Source: Mycobacterium paraterrae | GTDB taxonomy: Bacteria > Actinomycetota > Actinomycetes > Mycobacteriales > Mycobacteriaceae | DNA: 64,000 nucleotides | NCBI RefSeq assembly: GCF_022430545.2 | Contig: NZ_CP092488.2 | Span: forward strand, 1,302,001-1,366,000 | Direction of reading: 5' to 3' | Shown here: in pieces, positions 1 to 9,199 of the stretch | How the letters are laid out: the number at the start of each line of letters is the position of its first letter | How positions within the stretch are numbered: position 1 is the stretch's first letter | Translations under genes and position numbers: made by a program | Notes under the pieces: model-generated | Database searches by the model: none | Told to the model about the DNA's origin: nothing | What the model saw: the letters and a program-made list of their open reading frames with translations, nothing else

Positions 1-91
1 GAGTCGAGTCACCGCGGGCCGCGGCCGCCGCCGCCACCAGATCGGCCTCCACCGATTCCTGCCCGACCAGACGCGTGAATACCCGTGACAT
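1..91 (-). CDS. DNA polymerase III clamp-loader subunit (delta'/DnaX-like), N-terminus only
   Basis: Only the first 30 codons are present; the gene runs off the left edge. The ATG at 91-89 opens a peptide beginning MSRVFTRLVGQE, the usual start of the mycobacterial Rv3644c-type clamp-loader protein (VF-x-RLVGQE-x-VE). A GTG one codon upstream is an alternative start. Its position, divergent from the adenylate cyclase, matches M. tuberculosis. The family loads the sliding clamp during replication. The identification rests on a short segment plus synteny. Confidence 0.75.
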   Translation of the reverse strand, partial: MSRVFTRLVGQESVEADLVAAAAAARGDST

Positions 92-195
92 CACCGGCAA
101 CAGTAGTGGTCGCGACCGACTCTCCGGCCCGGCCAGGCACCGCCTACTGCCGTTTTGGCTACTTTTAGGTCCCCGACGACCGATACGGTGGTCAG

Positions 196-1788
196 GTGAG
201 CATGGCCGGCGCATTCCCCGGACGGATCCAAGGATTCGTCCAGTGGTTTGTGCGTACACCCTGGCCGGTGTTCACACTGAGCCAGTTGCAGGCCGACATC
301 ATCGGCGCGCTGTTCGTGCTGGGCTTCCTGCGCTACGGGCTGCCGCCGGAAGATCGCATCGAGCTGCAGAAGCTGCCCGTCGTCAACCTGACCACGTTCG
401 TCGCGTCGATCGCGGTGCTGTTCGCCCTCGGGACGGCGATCAGCGCCCGGCTGCTGATACCGGTCTTCCGGTGGCAACGCCGCGACAGTCTGCTCGCCGA
501 CCCCGACCCGGCCGCCACCGAACTGGCCCGCAGCCGGGCGTTGCGGACACCGTTTCACCGCACGGTCATCAACCTGGCGTCCTGGCTGATCGGCGGCGTG
601 ATCTTCCTGGCGGCTAGCTGGCCGGTCGCCAAGCACGCGGCACCGGTCGTCGCCATCGCCGTCGCCTTGGGTGCCACAGCGACCGCGATCATCGGTTACC
701 TGCAGTCCGAACGGGTGCTACGCCCGGTGGCGGTAGCCGCCCTGCGCGGCGGCCTGCCCGAAACCATCCGCGCGTCCGGCGTGATCGGACGCCAGATGCT
801 GGCCTGGGCGCTGTCGACCGGCGTGCCGTTGCTGGCCATCGTGCTGGCCGTGGTCGGCGACAAGGCCGCCTACCTGCACGGACCGCCGGAGAAGCTGTTG
901 AACCCGATCCTGCTGCTGGCGCTGTTGGCGCTGGGCATCGGGTTTGCCAGCACACTGCTGGTGGCCATGTCGATCGCCGACCCGCTGCGCCAACTGCGCT
1001 GGGCGCTCGGCGAGGTGCAGCGCGGCAACTACAACGCGCACATGCAGATCTACGACGCCAGCGAGCTGGGCCTGCTGCAGGCCGGCTTCAACGACATGGT
1101 CCGCGACCTGTCCGAGCGGCAACGCCTTCGCGACCTGTTCGGCCGCTACGTCGGCGAGGACGTCGCCCGGCGTGCGATCGAGCGGGGCACCGAATTGGGC
1201 GGCCAGGAGCGCGACGTCGCGGTGTTGTTCGTCGACCTGGTCGGTTCGACGCAGTTGGCCTCGACCCGGCCGCCGGCCGAGGTGGTCAACCTGCTCAACG
1301 ACTTCTTCCGAGTCGTGGTCGACACCGTCGGCCGGCACGGCGGGTTCGTCAACAAGTTTCAGGGTGACGCCGCGTTGGCGATCTTCGGGGCGCCGATCGA
1401 GCACCCTGATGCGTCCGGTGGCGCGCTGGCCGCGGCCCGTGAACTCCACGACGAGCTGCTGCCGGTGCTCGGTTCGGCGGAATTCGGCATCGGAGTCTCG
1501 TCCGGCCGGGCGATCGCCGGTCACATCGGCGCGTTGGCCCGCTTCGAGTACACGGTGATCGGTGACCCGGTCAACGAGGCCGCGCGGCTGACCGAGTTGG
1601 CGAAGCTGGAAGACGGCCATGTGCTCGCGTCGGCGGTCGCCGTCAGCGGCGCGCTGGACGCCGAGGCATTGTGCTGGGACGTGGCCGAGGTGGTGGCGTT
1701 GCGCGGCCGCACCGCGCCGACGCAGTTGGCGCGACCGCTCAACCTGGCTGCGCCGGAAGAAGTGGTCAGCGAAGAAGCCAGCGGCTAG
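196..1788 (+). CDS. Membrane-bound class III adenylate cyclase (Rv3645 type)
   Basis: A 530-residue protein with about six hydrophobic segments in residues 30-260, a HAMP linker at about 258-310 and a class III cyclase domain at about 336-505. The catalytic signature is complete: first metal Asp in VLFVDLVGST, substrate Lys and second metal Asp in NKFQGDAALAIFGAP, and the later VIGDPVNEAARL segment. It should convert ATP to cAMP at the cytoplasmic membrane. The GTG at 196 is taken as start; no strong ribosome site is visible, so it could shift slightly. Its stop overlaps by 4 bp the end of the convergent secreted-protein gene. The CRP receptor is encoded at 42.1 kb. Confidence 0.93.
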   Translation: MSMAGAFPGRIQGFVQWFVRTPWPVFTLSQLQADIIGALFVLGFLRYGLPPEDRIELQKLPVVNLTTFVASIAVLFALGTAISARLLIPVFRWQRRDSLLADPDPAATELARSRALRTPFHRTVINLASWLIGGVIFLAASWPVAKHAAPVVAIAVALGATATAIIGYLQSERVLRPVAVAALRGGLPETIRASGVIGRQMLAWALSTGVPLLAIVLAVVGDKAAYLHGPPEKLLNPILLLALLALGIGFASTLLVAMSIADPLRQLRWALGEVQRGNYNAHMQIYDASELGLLQAGFNDMVRDLSERQRLRDLFGRYVGEDVARRAIERGTELGGQERDVAVLFVDLVGSTQLASTRPPAEVVNLLNDFFRVVVDTVGRHGGFVNKFQGDAALAIFGAPIEHPDASGGALAAARELHDELLPVLGSAEFGIGVSSGRAIAGHIGALARFEYTVIGDPVNEAARLTELAKLEDGHVLASAVAVSGALDAEALCWDVAEVVALRGRTAPTQLARPLNLAAPEEVVSEEASG

Positions 1789-2183
1789 CGGCCGTTGGGC
1801 GACAGCGTCAGATCGCTGGGTAGCAGCGGCCCGACGTCGATGAACGACTTGCCCTGGGGGTCGGGGCTGCCGACCGGGTCGTTGCCCAGGTTCAACAGTT
1901 CACTGAGCCCCGGGACGCTATTGGGCTGACGGCCCTCCAGCACGCCAGCGTCGGACTCGATGATGTTCTGCACCACCACCGGACTTTCCGGGCCGCCCAT
2001 GGTCTGCAGCAGGTCGGCGATGGAGGGGCTGTTGACGTCCGGGTTTTCGTGGGAGTTGTTGGAGAGCTGCATCGCGGGCACCTGGACGTCGCGCAGCGGC
2101 GGCGACGACGGGGCGGCGATCAGGATGCTGACGCCGCCGAGCGCAACACCAGCGGTGATGCAGTATCGGACGGCCCTTCGCAT
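1785..2183 (-). CDS. Small secreted protein of unknown function
   Basis: A 132-residue product. The ATG at 2183 is chosen over the upstream start at 2216 because GGGAGA sits just before it and translation then begins with a typical signal peptide (MRRAVRYC, then a hydrophobic stretch ending in alanines). The mature part is rich in Pro, Asn, Ser and Asp with no recognisable domain. It lies between the cyclase and topA and converges on the cyclase with a 4-bp overlap. There is no equivalent at this place in M. tuberculosis as I recall it. Export is inferred; function is unknown. Confidence 0.7.
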   Translation of the reverse strand: MRRAVRYCITAGVALGGVSILIAAPSSPPLRDVQVPAMQLSNNSHENPDVNSPSIADLLQTMGGPESPVVVQNIIESDAGVLEGRQPNSVPGLSELLNLGNDPVGSPDPQGKSFIDVGPLLPSDLTLSPNGR

Positions 2184-2326
2184 GATTCTCCCTGTCTGGA
2201 CGTACGCCGAATGCACGACGTGTTGGGAGTAACTATATCTGAGAAGTGGCTGAGAATCACCATTAAATTTTGGTAACGGCCGCTTCTGCGCACTCAGCCT
2301 TACTGGACCGGGGTGAAAAAGACGCT

Positions 2327-5134
2327 TTAGCTGCGCTTAACGGCCTTCTTCACGGCGGCTTTTTTGGCCGGCGCTTTCTTGGCGGTCTTCTTCGCAGCCG
2401 ACTTCTTGGCCGCCTTCTTGACCGGGCCGCGCGCACGACGATCGGCCAGCAACTCCGAGGCACGCGCATCGGTGATCGATAGCACGTCGTCACCCTTGCG
2501 CAAGCTCGCGTTGGTCTCGCCGTCGGTGACATACGGCCCGAATCGGCCGTCCTTGATCACCATCGGCTTGCCCGACGCCGGATCGGTGCCCAGTTCGCGC
2601 AGCGGCGGCGCCGCCGCACCCTGGCGGCCGCGTCGCTTCGGTTCGGCGTAGAGCTTCAGCGCCTCTTCGAGCGTCACGGTGAAAATCTGGTCCTCGGTTG
2701 CCAGCGAACGAGAGTCGTTGCCGCGCTTGAGATATGGGCCGTATCGGCCGTTCTGAGCGGTGATCTCTTCACCCGACTCGGGGTCCTTGCCCACCACCCG
2801 CGGCAGTGAGAGCAGCTTGAGCGCGTCCTCGAGCGTCACAGTCTGCAGATCCATGCTGCGCAGCAACGACCCGGTCCGCGGCTTAGGCCCGGTCGGCTTC
2901 TTGCCTTTCTTCGCCGGCTGGCCCGCGGCGCCGTCGTCGTCGTCCGGAGCGGGCAGCACCTCGGTGACGTAGGGCCCGTAACGGCCGTCCTTGGCGACGA
3001 TTTCGTGCCCCGTCTCCGGGTCGACGCCCAGCGAGCGACCTTCCTGCGGCGTCGCGAACAACTCCTCGGCGACCTCGAGCGTCAGTTCGTCCGGGGTAAG
3101 CGAGTCGTGCAGGTTGGCCCGTTGCGGCGTCAGTTCGCCGTCGTCGCCGACCACCATCCGCTCGAGGTAGGGGCCGTTGCGGCCGACGCGCACGTTGACG
3201 GTACGTCCCTCGGCGTCGTCGAAAAGCTTGATGGAGTTGACTTCTCGCGCGTCGATGCCCTCGAGGTTGACGCCGACCAGCTTCTTGAGGCCACCCGAGC
3301 GAGCGATCGAGTCGTCCACGCCGTGGTCGCCGCCGAAGTAGAAATTGTTCAGCCAATTGGTGCGCCGCTCGGTGCCCGAGGCAATAGCGTCGAGTTCGTC
3401 TTCCATCGCCGCGGTGAATCCGTAGTCGACGAGGCGACCGAAATGCTGTTCCAGCAAACCGATGACGGCGAACGCCACCCACGACGGAACCAGCGCGCTG
3501 CCCTTTTTGTGGACGTACCCGCGATCCTGGATGGTCTTGATGATCGAGGAGTAGGTCGACGGCCGGCCAATGCCAAGCTCTTCGAGGGCCTTGATCAGCG
3601 AGGCCTCCGTGTAGCGGGCCGGCGGGTTCGTCGAGTGGCCGTCCGGGGTGAGCTCGGTGGCATCGACCCGCTGGCCCTGGGTCAGCTGCGGCAGCCGGCT
3701 CTCGGCGTCGTCGGCTTCGCCTCCGGCCAGCTCGTCCACGGTCTCGACGTAGGCCTTGAGGAATCCGGCGAAGGTGATGGTCCGGCCGCTGGCGCTGAAC
3801 TGGACTTGACGGCCACTGGACTCGCCGTTGATCCGCAGGCTCAGCGTGGTGCCGCGGGCATCGGCCATCTGCGAGGCCACCGTGCGCTGCCAGATCAGCT
3901 CGTAGAGCCGGAAGTCGTCGCCGTCGAGCTCCCGGCGTACCGCGTCGGGGGTGGCGAACGTTTCCCCGGCCGGCCGGATGGCTTCGTGGGCCTCCTGCGC
4001 GTTTTTCACCTTGCGGGTGTACTGACGCGCCGAGGGGTAGACGTACTCGTCGCCATAGAGCTGTCGGGCCTGTGTACGGGCCGCGTTGATCGCCGACTGC
4101 GACAGCGTGGTCGAGTCGGTACGCATGTAGGTGATGTAGCCGTTCTCGTAGAGCCGCTGGGCGATGCTCATCGTGCGCTCGGCGGAGAACCGCAGCTTGC
4201 GGCCCGCCTCCTGCTGCAGCGTCGACGTCATGAACGGCGGATACGGGCGGCGGGTGTAGGGCTTTTCCTCGACCGATCCGACGGTCAGCTGCTGGCCGCG
4301 CAGCCCGGTGGCCAGCGATCCGGCGCTGGCCTCGTCAAGCACCACCACCTCGTCGGGTTTGCGAACGGCGCCGAGCGAGTCGAAGTCACGGCCGGTCGCG
4401 ACCCGCAGTCCGTCGACCGTGGTCAGCCGGGCGTTGAACCGCGGCGGCTGCGCCTTCGGGTCGGAGACGCTGGCGTCCAGCTCGGCCACCACGTCCCAGT
4501 ACGCGGCGCTGCGGAAGGCCATCCGGTCGCGCTCCCGCTGGACGATGATGCGGGTGGCCACCGATTGGACCCGGCCCGCGGACAGCTTGGGCGCCACTTT
4601 CTTCCACAGCACCGGGCTGACTTCGTAGCCGTAAAGCCGGTCCAGAATGCGGCGGGTTTCCTGGGCGTCCACCAGGTCGGTGTCCAGGTCGCGCGGGTTG
4701 GCGGCGGCTTCCAGGATCGCCTGCTCGGTGATCTCGTGGAACACCATCCGCTTGATCGGCACCCGCGGCTTCAGGGTCTCCAGCAAGTGCCAGGCAATCG
4801 CTTCACCCTCGCGGTCACCATCCGTCGCCAGATAGAGCTCGTCGACATCCTTGAGCAGGCCTTTGAGCTCGGTGACCGTGCTCTTCTTGTCCGGGCTGAT
4901 GATGTAGAGGGGCTCGAAGTCGTGATCGACGTTGACGCCGAGCCGGGCCCACGGCTCCGACTTGTATTTCGCGGGCACGTCCGCGGCGGCCCGGGGCAGG
5001 TCGCGGATGTGCCCGCGGGAGGACTCAACGATGTAGTTAGAGCCCAGGTAGCCGGCTAGTTTGCGCGCTTTGGTCGGCGACTCGACAATGACAAGTCGCC
5101 GGGTGGCCCCATTCCCACCGCTGTCAGCCACCAC
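2327..5134 (-). CDS. topA: DNA topoisomerase I
   Basis: A 935-residue type IA topoisomerase that relaxes negative supercoils. The N-terminal Toprim domain shows VIVESPTKARKL at about residue 15 and the metal site TDGDREGEAIAWH at about 103. The catalytic tyrosine lies in the GYITYMRTDSTTLS segment near residue 340. The C-terminus has repeated GYGPY-like Topo_C units (KDGRYGPYV, QNGRYGPYL, KDGRFGPYV) instead of zinc fingers, then a tail alternating Lys and Ala, as in actinobacterial TopA. Start is GTG at 5134, with another GTG as the next codon. Essential in mycobacteria. Confidence 0.97.
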   Translation of the reverse strand: MVADSGGNGATRRLVIVESPTKARKLAGYLGSNYIVESSRGHIRDLPRAAADVPAKYKSEPWARLGVNVDHDFEPLYIISPDKKSTVTELKGLLKDVDELYLATDGDREGEAIAWHLLETLKPRVPIKRMVFHEITEQAILEAAANPRDLDTDLVDAQETRRILDRLYGYEVSPVLWKKVAPKLSAGRVQSVATRIIVQRERDRMAFRSAAYWDVVAELDASVSDPKAQPPRFNARLTTVDGLRVATGRDFDSLGAVRKPDEVVVLDEASAGSLATGLRGQQLTVGSVEEKPYTRRPYPPFMTSTLQQEAGRKLRFSAERTMSIAQRLYENGYITYMRTDSTTLSQSAINAARTQARQLYGDEYVYPSARQYTRKVKNAQEAHEAIRPAGETFATPDAVRRELDGDDFRLYELIWQRTVASQMADARGTTLSLRINGESSGRQVQFSASGRTITFAGFLKAYVETVDELAGGEADDAESRLPQLTQGQRVDATELTPDGHSTNPPARYTEASLIKALEELGIGRPSTYSSIIKTIQDRGYVHKKGSALVPSWVAFAVIGLLEQHFGRLVDYGFTAAMEDELDAIASGTERRTNWLNNFYFGGDHGVDDSIARSGGLKKLVGVNLEGIDAREVNSIKLFDDAEGRTVNVRVGRNGPYLERMVVGDDGELTPQRANLHDSLTPDELTLEVAEELFATPQEGRSLGVDPETGHEIVAKDGRYGPYVTEVLPAPDDDDGAAGQPAKKGKKPTGPKPRTGSLLRSMDLQTVTLEDALKLLSLPRVVGKDPESGEEITAQNGRYGPYLKRGNDSRSLATEDQIFTVTLEEALKLYAEPKRRGRQGAAAPPLRELGTDPASGKPMVIKDGRFGPYVTDGETNASLRKGDDVLSITDARASELLADRRARGPVKKAAKKSAAKKTAKKAPAKKAAVKKAVKRS

Positions 5135-5173
5135 TAACGCTCGCTTTCACTACTTCTATCTCCCCTGCGGGCC

Positions 5174-5194
5174 CCGCGGATCGCCGATCCGCGG
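5174..5194. promoter_or_regulatory. Perfect 21-bp palindrome upstream of topA
   Basis: CCGCGGATCG and its exact complement CGATCCGCGG flank a single C. It lies 40 bp before the topA start, within the 170-bp gap to the next gene. It could be an operator, an RNA hairpin in the topA leader, or the terminator of the upstream gene (no T-tract is present). Role inferred from position only. Confidence 0.5.
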
Positions 5195-5304
5195 TCTGCC
5201 AGCGTCAATCTACGGTGCCTTTCGGCCGGTAGACACCTGACAATGTGGCACCCGAGATTGGCCGACGCAAACCGACCCCCCGTATGCAGGCCGACCGCTT
5301 GCCG

Positions 5305-5883
5305 CTAGACGCGCGGCCAAAACGGCAACGCCTCGGCGACCTCGGGCGGTTCCCCGACGTTCTCTACCAGGCGCGATAGCCGACGGCGACCGCTGATTCG
5401 CAGCGCAGGCCGCGCCCCTCGGGTGCCGATCAGCGTCGGCGCAATCCCGACGCGCATGAGGGCCGACGCCAGCGGCGAATGGGTGTCCGGGGCGTGCGGG
5501 TCGAGTCCGAGTACGTAGCGGTCGGCTTCCGGGCTACCAGCGGCCAGGATCCAGGCACGCAATTCACGCGGCCCGGGCAACCACAACGGCGGGACGGTCT
5601 TGACCGCGCCGCGGGTCCATTCGGCGGCCATCGGGCGCAGCCGGGCGTCCACGTCGGTGCGCACCAGCGGGGTGTTTTCGTCGGTCTCGGTGATCTCGGC
5701 GGTCAGGCCGGCCTCCTCGATCATCTGACCCAGCGCTCGCGCGCGCCACGCCTGATCGACGACCACCGACAGCCTGGCACCATCGCCGACCGGCACGATT
5801 TGGCCGGCCGCCGCGAGCACCCCGGTGAGGTCGGACACCGCGGGGGGCACCGACTCAGCCGAGAAGAACGACAGCTGGCTCAC
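5305..5883 (-). CDS. Conserved mycobacterial protein (Rv3647c type), function unknown
   Basis: A 192-residue protein starting MSQLSFFSAESVPPAVSDL, with no signal peptide or membrane segment. Position between topA and cspA on the same strand matches Rv3647c. I see no catalytic motif. It is conserved in the genus, so probably a housekeeping or regulatory role, but none can be assigned from sequence. Confidence 0.82.
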   Translation of the reverse strand: MSQLSFFSAESVPPAVSDLTGVLAAAGQIVPVGDGARLSVVVDQAWRARALGQMIEEAGLTAEITETDENTPLVRTDVDARLRPMAAEWTRGAVKTVPPLWLPGPRELRAWILAAGSPEADRYVLGLDPHAPDTHSPLASALMRVGIAPTLIGTRGARPALRISGRRRLSRLVENVGEPPEVAEALPFWPRV

Positions 5884-5979
5884 GACACCGACATTAAGCG
5901 CCCACCAAGCGACGATGCGCGCGGCGAGGGGGCGAGTCGAGCCATTACCGCCCGGCTGACGGGTCGGGCGAGCAGCGAA

Positions 5980-6023
5980 AACCCCCCGAGCGAATCCGGT
6001 AGTGCCGGACCGTGCGGGGGGTT
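5980..6023 (-). terminator. Intrinsic terminator after cspA
   Basis: Read on the minus strand, AACCCCCCG pairs perfectly with CGGGGGGTT and is followed by TTTTCG. It begins 15 bp beyond the cspA stop, the expected place for its transcription terminator. Confidence 0.75.
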
Positions 6024-6038
6024 GTCGTTAACGGCTGC

Positions 6039-6242
6039 TCAGATGGAGCGGACGCCGGTGGCCTGGGGGCCCTTGGGGCTCTGCCCGACCTCGAACTCGA
6101 CGCGCTGGTTCTCCTCAAGGGTGCGGAAGCCGCTTCCCTGGATCTCCGTGTAGTGGACGAACACGTCGGCCGAACCGTCTTCGGGGGCGATGAAGCCGAA
6201 TCCCTTTTCCGCGTTGAACCACTTCACAGTTCCCTGTGGCAT
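6039..6242 (-). CDS. cspA: Cold-shock protein A
   Basis: A 67-residue single cold-shock (OB-fold) domain. Both RNA-binding motifs are present: KGFGFI (RNP1) and VFVHY (RNP2). Length and sequence (start MPQGTVKWFNAEKGFGFI) are typical of the family, which binds single-stranded RNA and DNA and acts as an RNA chaperone. AAAGGAAAG precedes the ATG, and a strong terminator follows the gene. Confidence 0.97.
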   Translation of the reverse strand: MPQGTVKWFNAEKGFGFIAPEDGSADVFVHYTEIQGSGFRTLEENQRVEFEVGQSPKGPQATGVRSI

Positions 6243-6574
6243 TTCTCGATCTTTCCTTTACTACTCGGGTGCGGTGCATCACCTCGATGCTCCGGGCCCG
6301 TTCCGACCGCTAGACCTTGCTTAGTCGCCGGAACTTCACCCGACCTACAACGCAGGAACCGCGGCCGCAACGTCGATCCTGCGAAAGTGTGACACGAACA
6401 CAGAAGCTGCGACCGCAAACAGTCAACCATGTTCGTCGCCCCAGCAACAGCCTCAGGTGAGCAATTGAGCTACCACGAGGTAAACAATTGGAAGGCGGCG
6501 CCGAAACCCCCGGTCGCAAAGGGGTAATCGGTCGCGGTTTTGGGTGATCAGTTCGGATCAGGAGGCACTTAATC
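6243..6574. other. Intergenic region between divergent cspA and helicase genes
   Basis: A 332-bp stretch with no convincing gene. It must hold the cspA promoter and leader and the helicase promoter. Short overlapping ORFs here lack coding character. No clear sigma-factor boxes could be fixed by eye. Confidence 0.5.
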
Positions 6575-8917
6575 GTGGTGACGTTCGGCAGCGAGCTGCT
6601 CGCCGCCGCGATCGCCGGCACCGACGCGGACGAACACCCGCTTCGTCATGTGGCCGAACTGCCGGCACGGCACGGTCGCCAACGGCCTTGGCCGACATGG
6701 GTCGAGCCCGACGTGCTGCGTGCGTTCACCGATCGCGGTGTCAGTTTGCCGTGGGCACACCAGGTTCAGGCCGCCGACCTGGCGCACCACGGCCATCACG
6801 TTGTTATCAGTACTGGCACGGCATCCGGGAAGTCACTGGCCTACCAGCTTCCGATTCTCAACGTCTTGGCTACTGCTCCGCGGTCCCGCGCGCTGTACGT
6901 ATCCCCGACGAAAGCGCTTGGCCACGACCAGCTACGGGCCGCTCACACGTTGACCGCCGCCATCCCCCGACTCGGCGACGTCGCGCCGACCGCCTACGAC
7001 GGCGACAGCCCAACCGAGGTGCGCCGATTCGCGCGCGAGCGATCGCGGTGGGTGTTCTCCAACCCCGACATGGTCCACCTTGCGCTGCTGCGCAACCATG
7101 CCCGGTGGGCGATGTTCCTGCGTAACCTCCGCTTCGTCGTGGTCGACGAATGTCACTACTACCGAGGCGTTTTCGGTTCGAACGTGGCGATGGTGCTGCG
7201 GCGGCTGCTGCGGCTGTGCGCGCGTTACTCAGCCGACCCCGCCCGGCTTCCGACGGTGATCTTCGCCAGCGCAACGACGTCGGCTCCGGGTGCGACGGCA
7301 ACCGAACTCATTGGCCAGCCGGTCGCCGAAGTCACCGAAGACGGCTCGCCGCAGGGCGCCCGGACCGTCGCGCTGTGGGAGCCGGCGCTGCGCACGGACC
7401 TGACGGGTGAAAATGGCGCTCCGGTAAGGCGGTCCGCCGGCAGCGAGGCGGCGCGCGTGATGGCCGACCTGATCGCCGAAGGGGCACGGACGCTGACCTT
7501 CGTGCGGTCGCGTCGCGGCGCCGAGCTGACCGCCCTGGCCACACGCGCGCGGCTGGAGGACGTTGCGCCGCAACTGGCCGAGACCGTGGCCTCGTACCGG
7601 GCGGGTTACCTACCCGAAGACCGCAACGCCCTGGAACGCGCGCTGCTCGACGGCCAGCTTCGCGGACTGGCCACCACCAACGCGCTCGAACTCGGCATCG
7701 ACATCGCCGGATTGGATGCCGTGGTGCTGGCCGGCTTTCCGGGCACGGTGACGTCGTTTTGGCAGCAGGCGGGGCGATCCGGGCGGCGCGGACAAGGCGC
7801 GCTGGTGGTGCTCGTCGCCCGCGACGACCCGCTGGACACCTACCTGGTGCACAACCCGGCCGCCCTGTTGGACAAGCCTATCGAGCGGGTGGTGATCGAT
7901 CCGTCCAATCCCTACATTCTCGGCCCGCAACTGCTTTGCGCGGCAACCGAATTACCCCTTGATGATGGTGAGGTGCGGGTGTTGGGCGCCGAGCAGGTCG
8001 CCGGCGCTCTGGTCGATGACGGGTTGCTGAGGCGGCGGGCCGGCAAGTACTACCCCGCGCCAGGCGTGGATCCTCATCCCGCGGTGGACATTCGGGGATC
8101 GACGGGCGGTCAGGTGGTGATCGTCGAAAGCGACACCGGCCGACTGTTGGGCACCGCCGACGCCGGTCGCGCCGCCGCATCGGTGCATCCCGGGGCGGTC
8201 TACCTGCACCAGGGCGAGAGTTACGTAGTCGACTCGTTGGACCTCGACGACGGGATGGCGTTCGTGCACGCCGAAGACCCGGGATATGCCACGTTCGCAA
8301 GGGAACTCACCGACATCGAGGTGACCGGCCCCGGCGAACGTCACACATTCGGCCCAGTCACTCTCGGACTTGTACCGGTCTGCGTGACTCATCAGATCGT
8401 CGGCTATTTGCGCCGACGGCTCAACGGAGAGGTGATCGACTTCGTCGAGCTGACGATGCCACCGCACAAGCTCGACACGGTCGCGGTGATGTATACCATT
8501 ACGCCAGAGGCGCTGCATGACAACGGCATCGAGCCACTACAGATACCGGGATCGCTGCACGCCGCCGAACACGCCGCTATCGGCCTGCTGCCGCTGGTGG
8601 CGAGCTGCGACCGTGGCGATATCGGTGGATTGTCCACCGCGATCGGCCCCGAATCCGACGGCCTGCCAAGCGTATTCGTCTACGACGGCTTTCCGGGCGG
8701 AGCCGGATTCGCCGAACAGGGCTTCCGGCAGGCGAAGACGTGGCTACATGCGACTCTCGCGGCGATCGAGGCATGCGAGTGCCCGGCCGGATGCCCGTCG
8801 TGCGTGCAATCACCGAAGTGCGGCAACGGAAACGATCCGCTGGACAAGGCCGGGGCGATGCGGGTGCTGCGTCTGGTGCTCAGCGCGCTGACGAGCGAAA
8901 AGATGTCATACGGATGA
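6575..8917 (+). CDS. DEAD/DEAH-box helicase with C-terminal four-Cys DUF1998 region (MrfA/YprA type)
   Basis: A 780-residue superfamily 2 helicase. Motif I is TGTASGKS (about residue 87), motif II DECH, motif III SAT, and motif VI QQAGRSGRRGQ (about residue 397). The C-terminus carries a cysteine cluster C-x-C-x3-C-x2-C near residue 740 (CECPAGCPSC), as in the DUF1998 zinc domain of MrfA-type repair helicases. Relatives unwind DNA with 3'-5' polarity and take part in repair of mitomycin-type damage; that role is inferred here. Start is GTG at 6575, corresponding to Rv3649. Confidence 0.92.
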   Translation: MVTFGSELLAAAIAGTDADEHPLRHVAELPARHGRQRPWPTWVEPDVLRAFTDRGVSLPWAHQVQAADLAHHGHHVVISTGTASGKSLAYQLPILNVLATAPRSRALYVSPTKALGHDQLRAAHTLTAAIPRLGDVAPTAYDGDSPTEVRRFARERSRWVFSNPDMVHLALLRNHARWAMFLRNLRFVVVDECHYYRGVFGSNVAMVLRRLLRLCARYSADPARLPTVIFASATTSAPGATATELIGQPVAEVTEDGSPQGARTVALWEPALRTDLTGENGAPVRRSAGSEAARVMADLIAEGARTLTFVRSRRGAELTALATRARLEDVAPQLAETVASYRAGYLPEDRNALERALLDGQLRGLATTNALELGIDIAGLDAVVLAGFPGTVTSFWQQAGRSGRRGQGALVVLVARDDPLDTYLVHNPAALLDKPIERVVIDPSNPYILGPQLLCAATELPLDDGEVRVLGAEQVAGALVDDGLLRRRAGKYYPAPGVDPHPAVDIRGSTGGQVVIVESDTGRLLGTADAGRAAASVHPGAVYLHQGESYVVDSLDLDDGMAFVHAEDPGYATFARELTDIEVTGPGERHTFGPVTLGLVPVCVTHQIVGYLRRRLNGEVIDFVELTMPPHKLDTVAVMYTITPEALHDNGIEPLQIPGSLHAAEHAAIGLLPLVASCDRGDIGGLSTAIGPESDGLPSVFVYDGFPGGAGFAEQGFRQAKTWLHATLAAIEACECPAGCPSCVQSPKCGNGNDPLDKAGAMRVLRLVLSALTSEKMSYG

Positions 8918-9199
8918 CGACCGACCCCTCGAACGGTCGACGTCCATATGGCGACGTTCTCGCAGCTGCTGCTCCGAAAACGCTTTCCTCGCTTCTGAAG
9001 AAAGGTGCGCCTGCCGGAACGCGAAGAGCGCGAAAGCGTCCGCTGTTGGCGCATGCAAAAAATACCCGCCATCCGAGGACCTGTGCAAGTTTGTGACCCT
9101 CATGTCAATAAGACCCACAGATTGGACTCAGGGAAACACAGGGCGGATTCGGGTGTGACGCAAGGGTTATGGAAGGTCTCGCCGCTAAACTGCTGACCT
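8918..9199. other. Intergenic region where M. tuberculosis has PE33
   Basis: 282 bp with no supported gene. ATG-TCA-TAC at 8904 resembles a PE-protein start but reaches a stop within two codons, so PE33 is absent or eroded here. Confidence 0.45.

Noticed and set aside
3005..5059. 684-codon plus-strand ORF opposite topA
   Set aside because: Antisense shadow in high-GC DNA; topA motifs on the minus strand are complete.
8904..8940. ATG-TCA-TAC after the helicase gene, like the start of a PE protein (PE33)
   Set aside because: The frame stops within two codons and no downstream frame shows PE-like helices.
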